Source: Euphorbia lathyris (Eukaryota; Streptophyta; Magnoliopsida; Malpighiales; Euphorbiaceae). Taken from it: a DNA stretch of 64,000 bases. Position 1 is the stretch's first letter. Every line of letters begins with the position of its first letter. This document shows positions 1-10,500 of this stretch, piece after piece. A program made the translations under genes and the position numbers. The stretch is taken from NCBI RefSeq assembly GCF_963576675.1, contig NC_088912.1, positions 98,609,895 through 98,673,894 on the forward strand. Direction: 5' to 3'. The notes beneath the pieces are model-generated. The model did no database searches. It was given only the letters and a program-made list of their open reading frames with translations, and had not been told where the DNA came from.

Positions 1-230
1 AAATTCCGTCGGAAATCAACGTCACCGATTGTATTCCGCTGTAAAAGGCTCGCTGGTACCGCATACCGACCACAAATCTCTTTCCGTCGGAGATCTATAC
101 CGACCAAAATTGGGTCGGAAGATTCCGCTGGTAAATTTCAAACACCGACCAACTATTACCGACCCGAATTTGGCCGGTGAATGTTTCCGGCAGATATTTC
201 CGACCATTTTCCGTCGGTGATTAATATTAA
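1..230. repeat. CACTA subterminal repeat region (left)
   Basis: Dense, degenerate copies of accgac, ccgtcgg and ccgctggtaa occur in both orientations. They match in kind the array at 4120-4344. Such arrays are the usual transposase-binding subterminal repeats of CACTA elements. The two short ORFs overlapping this stretch are shadows of the repeats. Confidence 0.65.
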
Positions 231-1059
231 AAATTGAAAAAAAATAATTTTTTTAATTAGTCAATTTATTTGGATTGAAGGGAACTCGTGTATGATATAT
301 GTACAAATTTGAGTCTTATGATTCACACAATTACAACTCATAAATTGACCAACCTAATCTAAGCTAGACTTACACCTAATTAATCTGCTCAGAACTTATA
401 AATAGATATGATTGCCATAAATTGAGAGAAGCTAAACAATTCATGTCACAAAAGTTTTCAACAAATAAGTACATATTATAAGAAAAATAAGTTGGGAATT
501 AATAATCCCAACATGATAATGTCTACCTCAATCCATGAATTAAAACAACTACATGTGTTGGGTATGGGTACCTCAATCTGAGCGTGATAATATATATCCA
601 TCTTAGTTTGGACTGAATCCGCATCCGCCTCTATAACTCTTCACTGTCATGCTTTCTTCCCTCTCCTTGCACCCTTTGATTGCTGACTGAACTCCGATTA
701 TTGACTAACCTTTCAAAAACCTTCAGTGACTATCAAACATAAAGTCAAATTAGTTTTAACCAATGGTTCATCTCAATTTTGTTGTTTATATCTATTGTCT
801 AAACGAACAATTTTATACTCTAAAATTACATGAATCTAAATAAGATTTAGAATACAAGCCTATATAATGAAAAGTTGAAGACTATCAAATGTCGATAAAC
901 ACACCTATTAAAATATAAAACAAATTATAAAGTAAACACCCATTGTAGAACTGTACATTCCATTAATGCTAAGAAGGCCATTGAATTACATCTATTGAGA
1001 CTCAGTCACAAGATTATAAGCAGCAAAATAAAAAAAACAGTAACACATTAGGGGTTTAC

Positions 1060-1429
1060 CTTGTTGCAACAAGGTATCATTTTCTTGACACCAAGGGTGA
1101 ATGCAAGGAGAGCATGCTCGCAGGTCTGTCCATCCTTAGAAATACCAGCTTCAAAACCACCAGTGGTGGAATCAATGATAAGAACTGTGCAGTTAGCTTG
1201 AGATGTTCCAGTAATCATGTTCTTGATAAACTCAAGATGTCCAGGAGGATCAATAATGGTGCAGTAGTACGTAGTTGTCTCAAACTTTCACAATGCAATA
1301 TCAATGGTGATACAGCACTCACGCTCAGCCTTAAGCTTGTCAAGCATACTTGAATGACCAGTAGTGGTAGACTTGCCAGACTCGACATGTCCAATGACCA
1401 CAATTCTGATGAATTTTCACCTCACCCAT
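1060..1429 (-). pseudogene. Elongation factor 1-alpha gene fragment captured in the CACTA element
   Basis: On the minus strand the sequence starts with an ATG (1427-1429) followed by the N-terminal EF-1alpha region, including the P-loop [13 protein letters not shown]. It continues through the KLKAE...[17 protein letters not shown] and [15 protein letters not shown] segments to the Cys-Cys-Asn-Lys region. It ends exactly at a splice-donor-like gtaaac (1054-1059). A frameshift follows the first residues, and the stretch between GH and LDKL, about 30 residues in normal EF-1alpha, is deleted. An in-frame stop replaces the Trp of the ALWKF segment. EF-1alpha is the GTPase that delivers aminoacyl-tRNA to ribosomes, but this copy cannot make it. 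The donor site suggests capture from genomic DNA rather than from a spliced transcript. Confidence 0.85.
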
Positions 1430-3561
1430 TTTAGATATCTACAGTTCATCCAAAACAAAATTAATAACTAAATTCAGTAAAATGTCCCCTGATCACAAAT
1501 TAAGTCATCAAGGTCTAAAGATGCATTTCTGCACCTCAATTTCCACATCTTCAATAACTCTATATATATTCCTTTTGTCCTTATTGTTTTATAGCATTAT
1601 ATATTAGATAAAGATGCAAGTAAAAGGAGTTTCAAAAAATTGTTTTTGTGTTTCTTATCCTATTCTTCTAGATTTAATTTATATTTATTTTTGGGCTGTG
1701 TATTAATTAGTTATATGTGAAGCTTCAATTAATTATATATAAAAAAGTGCTGCTATAACAAAGGCCCTGCTAAATTCTAAATTAAAAGCTAAGCTTGAAA
1801 GGATGGACACCAAAATACAACAACTAAATCAAAAGAAACACGAGATTCTCAAACTCCTTCAAGAAGTTGGATCAAATCCTCCTAAAACCTTTGAACCTAA
1901 AATTCTTGCAATGCCAAGCACTGCATGATCTGCATCAGCAATACCTAATCCTCCAAAAAGTTTGAACAAAAAATTATACAGGCCGTAATGTCCATTACCT
2001 TAAAGAAACTTTCTATAGAATAGGAGGCCGACCAGGGTATTGGAAAGCAGCTTCAACCTGCAACAAATGCGTACAAATAAAAGCTTTTCAGATTGTGAAT
2101 TCACCGAAACAGAAGGAAATAAAATGAGAAAAGTGCATATGCATTCCATATCCAATTAAGCCTGCAATATTGCAAGACAAAGTCACCTCAGGATCCCATT
2201 TAACACAATTAACCTCTCCCTGAAATGTAATTTACACAAATAGTTCAAAAAAATTCAGTAACCATCACAAACTTGAACCCAACTAATCTAATAAACATCT
2301 AACAACAGGACTTGTCAAATAACAGAGTAAAAATTTGAAAAAAAAAATTGAGTTTGCTATCACAATCATTTCATGCGTTTGTTTCATAATATAAATTTTA
2401 TAAGAATATAAACTATAATCTATTGGTTCCCCTGCTTATGAAAGACAGGTTACCTCTATGAGGCAGCTTCCTTAGCACTAAGGCTTCACCTTTAAGTTAA
2501 GCACAAGTCATCGGACAAGGTGTGCATCAGGAATATTCTCCATGTATTTGGCTTCTTATTTATTAGTACTTTTAACTTTAATTCATCCAGTGACTTATCC
2601 ATTGAAAGAAACTGCATTTGCAATCACTGAGCAGAAAGGAAAAACAAAGATGAATTGGTGAGTTTATTATTTGGCATCAGATGGCGTTAAAGAGGGATTA
2701 TAAGTGAAATTGGACCAAGTACAATAATAAAGTCCGAGAGCAACCCTAGATCTCCGTTTCTATACCAATTATCCTTTTTACCACAACATCCATCATTTCG
2801 ACAAAATCCAGGTTGAAGTTGAAATATAAATGAATTCCAGCCAACATAAAACAACTAACACAAACACGCAACACCAGAAAAACCAAACAATTACAACCAA
2901 TGCTCCCAATTTCAAACCATAAAATGAACCTAGACTCTGCAATCAGTCTATTAATCTATTAATGACTACCTTGTTAGCATTTATACACATTATAAGGAAA
3001 AATTTATTAAATGAACCTAGAATTTGAAGAGTCCACATCAATAATAAGTACATCAATCCCAGCTCTCTCTACCTTCAGAATCAAATATAAGCTTTGAGTC
3101 ATAGAAATTTCCTGACATTAATTCCTAAACTTTTTTAAACACGTCAACAATGATAATATTAAGAAAATAATCTGAACTTACTATGTGATAGAGGCATCAG
3201 TTTCTTGTAAAAATTAGGCTGCAAGTTCAACTCGAAAAGTAAGAATACATGACCACAATAATATGGCACAACAAAAGATCAAATGAATTAAAAGAGAAAA
3301 ACACAAGAACTAAATAAAGTAAGAGCATATATGTAAGAAGAATATCACCTTTTACGCACCTAGTGAAAAGTGTCAGCTGAATCTGAAGCTGGAAGTGGAT
3401 GGAGATGGGGATGCTGCATTAATGGATAGTGGATAAGAGACATATGGAATTGTCTGATGTGGGTAAGAGGAAAGTAACACCAAACACTACTAATACTGGG
3501 AAAATAAACCAGAAAAAGGAAAATTAAAATTGAAATCCAAATAGAGGGTAAAGAGTTACAG
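1430..3561. other. AT-rich interior of the CACTA element, no recognised gene
   Basis: This is AT-rich sequence with no long ORF. A short plus-strand reading at about 1770-1929 gives a lysine- and glutamine-rich peptide with coiled-coil character that I cannot place. It may be another captured fragment. Nothing else is supported. Confidence 0.4.
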
Positions 3562-3650
3562 TGAGCGGCGGAGGTCTTGAGTTGTTCCAGAGCAGAGACG
3601 CTGGAAACCTTAGCCAAATGAATATTGGAATCAGATTGAACTGTAGAATC
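3562..3650 (-). pseudogene. Possible glutamyl-tRNA reductase (HEMA) first-exon fragment
   Basis: The minus strand encodes a short stretch ending SALEQLKTSAA. This resembles the segment just after the transit peptide of plant glutamyl-tRNA reductase, the first committed enzyme of tetrapyrrole synthesis in plastids. Homology stops at about 3562, where the expected next residues (Asp-Arg) are missing, so at most one exon edge is present. It sits inside the CACTA element like the EF-1alpha fragment. The match is short and from memory, so the call is tentative. It could be chance within a CT-rich 5' region. Confidence 0.4.
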
Positions 3651-4119
3651 CGTTTGAAGCAGTATCAAAATAAACCCTAAATCCCAGATTAAGGGCAAAA
3701 TCTCTAAATCCAGTCAAAATTAAAGCAAAAATAAACCAAACCCAATCAAAATTAAGAAGTTAACTCACTTAAGATGAAGACAAATTCACAAAATCTCATC
3801 GCTTGATGGCAAAGAGAAGTTCAAATACAACTTCTGAGTAAATCGAACTCACCAATATAAAGCATACCAACTTGTTGACTTTGGGTTTCAGAGAAAAAGA
3901 TGAGAGGGGTGGCTGGTACTGAGAAATTGGTTTGAGAGAGAAAGAGGAGAGAGAGGGATGACAAGGAGAAGAGGTGTGAGAAAGAATTCGAACTAAAGTG
4001 GCTTGAGAGTGCTGAATCTTTTTCAATATCATAGACATGGGCGGGAGAATAAAAATGAAAGTAGAAAAAAAGAGCGGGCCTAAAATTTGTTTCCTCCTTT
4101 TTCACAAAAATAAAATATT

Positions 4120-4344
4120 TATCATACCGATGGAATTCGGTCGGTATGATAAATTTTTCCCCGGCGAATTCACCAGCGGAAAGTTTTACCAGCGGTTACG
4201 CTGGTGAGATTAGAAATCACCGATGGAAATTAAATTCTGCTGCTGTTCCGCTAGTAATCTACAGCGGAAATCAATCCGCTGTTATTCCGCCGGTGATTAG
4301 CAGCGGAAATTAGTCCGCTGGTAAATCGCAATTTTCTTGTAGTG
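4120..4344. repeat. CACTA subterminal repeats and terminal inverted repeat (right)
   Basis: Repeated ccgctgg, ccgatgg and agcggaaat motifs lead to the terminus cttgtagtg at 4336-4344. The flanking trinucleotide at 4345-4347 is cat. Confidence 0.7.
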
Positions 4345-4554
4345 CATTAATCTCCATTTACTCTCAAAAAATAACTCCCAAACAAGATTAACTTAAGGGT
4401 AAATTACAAAACTAGGTCAAATGAGAGGCACATTTACATATTTAACCCATTTACTCAACCTACTACATATCTAGACTGTTTTTATGTGACTTTCTCATAA
4501 TACCCTCAATATTTATACGTGGTTGTCTTCCTCCTGTCTGACTTCGCAGAAGTT

Positions 4555-4750
4555 AGCATATGCGAAGCCTGCGAAGCTAATATGCAAAGCCTGCGAAGCT
4601 AATGTTTGGTTTAGTTGATGATTTTAATTAGCATATGCGAAATCTGCGAAGCTAATGTTTGGTTTAGTTGATGATTTTAATTAGCATATGCGAAGCCTAC
4701 GAAGTGAATATTTGGTTTAGTTGATGATTTTAATTAGCATATGCGAAGTC
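4555..4750. repeat. 53-bp tandem repeat inside the Mutator-like element
   Basis: Units begin agcatatgcgaa at 4630, 4683 and 4736 (period 53 bp). A first, longer unit at 4555 has an extra internal duplication of the gcgaagcctgcgaagctaat segment. Each complete unit ends with the same tttggtttagttgatg stretch and AT tail. Confidence 0.85.
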
Positions 4751-5368
4751 TGAATGTGTTTTTAACAAAATTCGCTAAGTGGTATATAACAAAAAATGGC
4801 AAACAACAACGGATTCTAACATTAAAATCATAACATTATCAAAATTATTTAACAAAAAAATCAGAACATAAATGAATACATCAACAATCATTCAGTGAGA
4901 TTTATAGAATTAGGCATTTTCTCTGCGTTTCCCAATCTTCCGCCTCACGGAACGAGGTTGTCGTTCGCCCTAAAATCCCCCTCTTTCTTCCCTTTTCTAT
5001 GTTGTTCGCCTTCTTCGTCGTCTTTTCTCTCACGTTCACCTTTTTCTACCATCTGTTCGCCTTCTTCCTCTTCTTTTCTCTCACCGTTCACCTTCTTCTA
5101 CCGTCGTTCACCTTCTCTCACCGCTGTTCGCCCTAAAACCGCCCTCTCGTCCTTCCTCTACCGACGTTCGCTTACCTTTTCTCTCACCAGAGTAGGAGTT
5201 GCTGGAGAACGCCGTCAAACAATAACGGATTTTGCATGTTAGATTCATGTGGAAGGAGGAGGAGCCATTTTGGGTGAAGAGGAAACTGTAAGGAAGAGGA
5301 AGAGGAAGGGGAAGATGAAAGATTGGGGTATTATGGGAAAGTCACACAAAACAGTCTAGATATGTAGT

Positions 5369-5681
5369 CAGGCCCGTCTTAGACATTTTGGGGGCCCTGT
5401 GCAAAACGTAATAATAAACCAAAAATGCGAAGTATTATATATGAATCGACAATAACATTTCGATACAAGATCAAACAAATATATATGAATCGACAAAACT
5501 CTTCATCTTCTTCTCTAACTTTAACTCTTTAAGTAAAAAAGGTATATATAGTTACTAACTTGGGCAATTGGGCTGGACTACTAACTTATATATAATAAGT
5601 AAAAAAAAAAAAATTGGACCCTCTCTAAATTAGGGGTCCCTGTGCTGTAGACCTGCTTGCACAGGCCCATCTACGGGCCTG
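5369..5681. mobile_element. hAT-type MITE nested in the Mutator-like terminal repeat
   Basis: The 313-bp insert begins caggcccgt and ends acgggcctg, giving 9-bp terminal inverted repeats. A perfect 8-bp duplication, tatgtagt, flanks it at 5361-5368 and 5682-5689. Removing the insert and one duplicate restores the right arm, which then matches the left arm at 4397-4505. It is too short to encode a transposase. Confidence 0.9.
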
Positions 5682-6031
5682 TATGTAGTAGGTTGAATAA
5701 ATAGGTTAAATATGTAAATGAGCCTCCCATTTGACCTAGTTTTATAATTTAACCTTAACTTAATATTTAACCTTCAATTACTCTCATTAACCTCCTCCCA
5801 AAGAAGGGCTTAATAAAGAATTAATTCGCATTAATAACAATTAAAACTATTACAACCACTAAAATATTTCCGTTATTAAATTCTCTATTAACCGCATTCA
5901 ATTTGTATACTTCGATAAAATTAATTTTACAAAATTAATTCCCAGTTATAATCATTGAAGTTTCGTATTCTATTGTACTTAATATTTCTCATTTACCTAT
6001 AATTTATATAAAACTATTTAGTCTAAAATTA

Positions 6032-6536
6032 GGGGTAAATTGCATCCATGGTCACAGAACTTTTATCTATTTTAACATTATCGCTATTGAATTTCAATTC
6101 TACCAATATGGTTGTTGAACTTTACAGTTTTTAATATTGGTAGCAACTCAATTTTAACTAACTCCTTCAAATAACTGTTAATGACCTCAAAATGAAAATA
6201 TTCAAGAATTAGAACGACATTTACCATGGAACAATATTTTTATTTTCTAAAATCGCCATTTATCATGAAAATATTCAAGAATTAGAACGACATTTACCAT
6301 GATCTCTAAAAATTCACTCTCTCTACTAACCACGAAGCACCTAAATGACCTCAAAATTAAAACTTTTAAGAATTAAAGTTCCTTAGAATATCATTAACTC
6401 TTCAAATTTTTTATTTTGAGGTATTGAGTGACCACCATTGTTAAAAAAATATAAAGTTCAGTAACCATACCATTAATAATAGTGACTATAATATTAAAAT
6501 ATGTAAAATTAAATGGCCATGGGCGTAATTTACCCC
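6032..6536. mobile_element. MITE with ggggtaaatt termini, probably Mutator-derived
   Basis: The ends are inverted: ggggtaaatt...ccatgg at the left, and ccatgg...aatttacccc at the right. They are flanked by taaaatta at 6024-6031 and 6537-6544; depending on register the duplication is 8 or 9 bp. Inside, a segment ending attagaacgacatttaccatg is duplicated (6190-6228 and 6267-6301). The element sits about 170 bp upstream of the serpin start codon, inside or beside its promoter. Confidence 0.7.
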
Positions 6537-6709
6537 TAAAATTAGATATTTTAGTATTTACATTCCTATTTAGATACGTTTTAGGAGTTATAAGAAATAG
6601 AGTTTTTCTAGGATTCCTTACTACTACTATAAGAAACAACGCCGCTTCTATCAAAGAAAAAAACAGCGCCTCTTTCGTCTCCGTCTCCGTCTCCGACGCT
6701 CTTCCGATC

Positions 6710-7007
6710 ATGGTCAATATCAAATCCGACAAGCCCCAAAGAAAGAACATGACGGTGTTTGGGACGAAAATAGCTAGTAATTGCATTCTCAAAGAAATCA
6801 ACGATGGCTGCCAAAACAATTTGGTAATATCTCCATTATCATTGCATATTGCTTTGAATATGTTAGCTTCAGCTGCAACAGGCCGAACTTTAAAGCAGTT
6901 GCTGCGATTTCTCGAATTGGAAAGCATTGCTGATCTCACTGCTCAATCTTCCTGTTTAACTGGACTCGCAACCAGCGACGTTGGAGCCGATGGAGCCAAT
7001 TTAGGTC
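6710..7007 (+). pseudogene. Serpin gene 1, exon 1, 5' part (cut by Gypsy insertion)
   Basis: Serpins are suicide-substrate protease inhibitors; the plant forms are two-exon genes and mostly intracellular. From the ATG at 6710 the frame encodes a typical N-terminal serpin helix region. It includes NLVISPLSLHIALNMLASAATGRTLKQLL, given here as motif pieces: the NxVxSPLS core and the A(S)A-GRT stretch. After codon 99 the sequence enters the Gypsy LTR at 7008, and an LTR-encoded stop ends the frame at 7066. The start was chosen because it aligns with the start of serpin 2 (48944), although the frame is open further upstream to 6482. The rest of exon 1 resumes at 16901 in the same frame. The first 98 codons are otherwise undamaged. 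Confidence 0.9.
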
Positions 7008-7473
7008 TGATAACCCGCGAAGCCCAAAACGGGTTATATTCATTTCGTAAGCCCAGCCCATATTAAAGCCCCATGGGCTAAGATTGGACGGGACCCGAAT
7101 GAAGGAAGCGGGCGCAGCGAGTAAACCGCCCCGAATTCCTAAACGGAGCGTCAAGACTCCCACTCAGAACCACGTTCGTTGCCATGAAAGCCACGAAAGG
7201 GACACGGCCTAAAAAGGGGTAATCGCCCTCAGAACGTGGCTCACTAAGGAGTAACCGCCCTCGGCGGTTACCCAAAAAACACCTATAAAAGGCCTTAAGA
7301 ATAAGGAGGGAGGTACGTTCACATTTTTTCCCACAAAGCTATTGCTAAATTATAGACTCATTTTTACAAAAACTGACTTGATCGTCGGAGAGTTTTCCCG
7401 GAGATCCTGTCTCCGGTTTTGTTTTGCAGGTAACTCCGGCAAAGAATATCAAAGCGGATCCAGCAAGTTATCA
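7008..7473 (+). repeat. Gypsy 1 5' LTR
   Basis: This 466-bp LTR starts tgataaccc and ends agttatca. It differs from the 3' LTR at six positions by my count, about 1.3 percent. A TATA box lies at 7284-7291. Confidence 0.95.
7284..7291 (+). promoter_or_regulatory. TATA box of the Gypsy 1 5' LTR
   Basis: tataaaag lies 276 bp into the LTR. An identical box is in the 3' LTR at 16706-16713, where it could drive transcription out into the second half of serpin exon 1. Confidence 0.7.
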
Positions 7474-7474
7474 T

Positions 7475-7492
7475 TGGTGCGGTGATCGTGGA
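7475..7492 (+). other. Putative primer binding site of Gypsy 1
   Basis: tggtgcggtgatcgtgga begins one base after the 5' LTR. The leading tgg fits the CCA end of a tRNA primer. I could not assign the tRNA; the match to common plant sites is loose. Confidence 0.45.
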
Positions 7493-7531
7493 CCTTTTTT
7501 ACCAACACTTGGTTAAAGGTACACGAAGAAC

Positions 7532-10500
7532 ATGTCAGAACCATCACGAACGACCGGTGTTACGACCAGATCCACTAGCATGAACTCACGAGGTTCACGG
7601 ATTGCAAATTCGCAGCCTGCAGGTACTCAGCCTGTGGTGCCTAGCTCGTCAGGCCCCTCGGGACAATTGGGTCCCTTATTGGAAGTGCAGGTGCAAAATG
7701 AAATGGAGATGTCCAATAGCGATTTCGTGCAGATGGCAGGACAGGTCTTGGCTTCGAATATGAGCCAGGCGGTTGGCGATCGAATGATTAATTTATTAAC
7801 CGCCCTCGCCGAACGCGATACCGCCATGGCGCCTGCCCCTCAGGAACCTGTGGTTATCTCAACACAATCACCGACTATTCCTGTCATACCTGTCCTTCCG
7901 CAGCCATCTCAGGTGCCAAATTAAGTGGGCCAGAATAGTCGCACGAATCCACACAGTCACCCGAGCAACTACTCGCACCCAGATCTCATTACGACGACAC
8001 CTCCAACCTGGCAACCATCCCAACCGTTGCCAGGAATGCAAGGCACTCTTCCGCTACAACAACTGGACCCTTTTCCTCACAAACGTTCGGAATTGATGAC
8101 GCCTAACACAACTATGTCTGGGCGTGAGCACACATGGAACTTTGATCCTATAACGGGACGACGATTGGTCCACCAATAGGCACCCGTCTCAACACCGATG
8201 GGCGAGTGGATGCCATCCAGAATTCACCAGCAGCGGATGGAAGAGGTCCGGCGGGTACCCGATATTGACTTAGAAGATCAAATACGGAGCATGATGGAGC
8301 GAATGTGGTACTCACCTCGGCCGAGAGCAGAGGTCCAGAGCGATTCACCTTTTGCCCCTTCGTTGCGGGAATTCATTCCAGATCACAGAATCAAAGCACC
8401 TGCCATACCAAAATACTATGGGGATCCAAATTCTGACCCTGAGGCTCATGTCAGGAACTACAGAGAGTTAATGGATGTTGCAGGGGCAAGCGAAAGCATA
8501 ATTTGCAGGTTATTCTCGACAACTTTGGGCGGTGCGGCATCTGATTGGTTTCGATCTTTACCGGCAGAATCTATTCACAATTGGCAACAATATAGTCGGG
8601 ATTTCTGTGCGAAGTTCGTGGGCTGTAAAGCGGCAGATGTGACAGATAGGCAGCTGAAGGAGATCAAACAGAGAAACTATAATTCCCTAAGGGAATTTGT
8701 TGTCGCCTTTAATGATATCCTGGTGCGATTGCAGAACCCAGATATCGTGAGTATTCGCAACATCATGGCGGATGGAACCACAGATTGGAGCATGCGGGAA
8801 GAAATCATCCGTAACAAACCACGCACTGTAGCCGAGCTCATGAAGATAGCAAAGGAATTCATGGAAGTGGATGATGTCAACAGGGAACATAGGGCCCAAA
8901 CTCGGCGAGAAAGAGAGGCCGCTAGAACCACTTCGGACAGTCGGCGTCAGACCCAGTCCAAAAGTAATTTTGTTCGAAGAGGCGATCGTCCCTTTCAAGG
9001 TGGAGGATATCACACGCCACTAAACACGACTCGCCAAGAGGTGTTACTTTGGATCGAAAAGAGCCCTTTGAAGAAGGATGTGCGGTTCCCCGAGGTGAAA
9101 GGCCGAACCAGTTTGGGGCGCTATCCCAGTAAGTATTGCAGGTTCCACAGGTTGAATGGCCATGACACAGATGATTGCTACGAACTGAAGAAGGAAATAG
9201 AAAAACTGATCGAGAGAGGCAAGCTGAGTCAATTTGTAAGAAAAGAAATAGCTGATGAGAAAACAACGCTCCCGCATGAGGGAGAAACACGGCCAGAAAA
9301 GAAGCAGAAGAAAGGGGTGATAAACGTGATAGCAGGCGGAATCTACGAGCCTCCAACAAAAAGAACTCGCCGTGAACGGCGAAAGAGCAACACACATAGG
9401 GGGGATGCCCTCAATTACTCATTTGCGAGAATCACGGAGCCACATGCGGATGCCCTGGTGATCACGATGGCCATTGAAGGATGGGACGTCAAGCGGGTCC
9501 TTATCGACACAGGCAGTTCTTGCAACGTCATTACCCGGACAGCATTCAACAAGTTGGGAATCAACGACGAGCGGGTGGAACACACCTTCATGGATGTTAC
9601 TGGTTTTGGGGGTCAATCCTCCCAAACAAGTGGGCAGGTGGTGTTGGAGGCAGAAATGGGCGATAAGAATCTAAAATGGCGAGGTGATTTAGAATTCACA
9701 ATTGTTGATCTCTCACTGGCCTACAACATAATTCTGGGATGACCATTCCTGTCGGAGATGGAGTCGCTCATCTCAATGAAGCATTTAACGTTACATTTGC
9801 CAACACACCAAGGGCGAGTCCTAGTTGAAGGTGATCAACTTGTATCTCAACAGGCCTATACATTATCACTTGAACCAAAACCGGAAGAGGAGGATAAAGT
9901 CGAAGAGAAGCTGCCGGCGGAAGCATTGGGAGAAACGGAACTATTCGCCATCTCGAATGACAAGAACGTGCGAATAGCGGCTGGACTCTCAGAAGAAACA
10001 AAGAAAGCCATTACCGAGGTATTGATCCAATGTGAGTCGGCATTTGCCGCCCCAAATGAAGTGCTAAAAGGAATAAGCCCAGACGTAGCAACCCATCGGT
10101 TGAATGTAGACAAAGGGGCAACCCCAGTGCGGCAAAAGAAGAGGGGACATGCTCCTGAGCGGCAAAAGGCGATTGAAAAAGCAGTGGCGGACTTGCTAAG
10201 GTCGGATGCGATTCGAGAAGTCACCTATCCGGAATGTCTAGCCAATGTGGTGCTAGTCAAAAAGCCGAATGGAACGTACAGAATGTGCGTCGACTTCAAA
10301 GACTTGAACAAGGCATGTCCGAAAGATATGTATCCACTTCCTAACATTGATATATTGGTAGATGGAACTGCAGGATATGAAGCTTTATCATTCACCGACG
10401 TGAAATCCAGTTACCATCAGATACCCATGGAGAAGGCGGATGAAATCAAAACGTCATTCATAACTCACCAGGCGACTTATTGCTTCAAGGTGATGCCCTT

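Larger units (their letters stand above)
1..4344. mobile_element. CACTA (En/Spm-type) transposon, right part; left end outside window
   Basis: The right end at 4336-4344 reads cttgtagtg, the reverse complement of the CACTACAAG terminus typical of plant CACTA elements. The inner flank (4120-4344) is packed with short subterminal motifs of the ccgacgg / ccgctgg type. The same motif set fills 1-230, which I take as the opposite subterminal region, so most of the element lies in the window. I see no transposase ORF, so this looks like a non-autonomous copy carrying host gene fragments (entries at 1060 and 3562). The 3-bp target duplication cannot be tested without the left end. Confidence 0.75.
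4397..5754. mobile_element. Mutator-like element with long terminal inverted repeats
   Basis: The left arm starts gggtaaatta at 4397 and the right arm ends taatttaacc at 5754. The arms are inverted copies over roughly 110 bp (left 4397-4505; right about 5330-5754 once the nested hAT insert is removed). A perfect 9-bp target duplication, ttaacttaa, flanks it at 4388-4396 and 5755-5763; 9 bp is the Mutator hallmark. The interior has 53-bp tandem repeats and a CT-rich block (4895-5242) that is open in one plus-strand frame. That ORF is low-complexity (tctcacc / gttcacc repeats) and matches nothing I know. No transposase is present, so the element is non-autonomous. Confidence 0.85.

Noticed and set aside
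3360..4105. Three minus-strand ORFs near the right end of the CACTA element
   Set aside because: They are Ser/Leu/Phe-rich and in overlapping frames, typical of CT-rich non-coding sequence. Only the short HEMA-like stretch is kept, with low confidence.
4895..5242. 115-codon Ser/Phe-rich ORF in the Mutator-like element
   Set aside because: It is a CT-rich low-complexity repeat with no recognisable domain. It could be a transduced fragment but nothing supports coding.
6394..6939. 181-codon minus-strand ORF over the serpin start
   Set aside because: It is the shadow of serpin exon 1 and the upstream MITE, with no conserved features.
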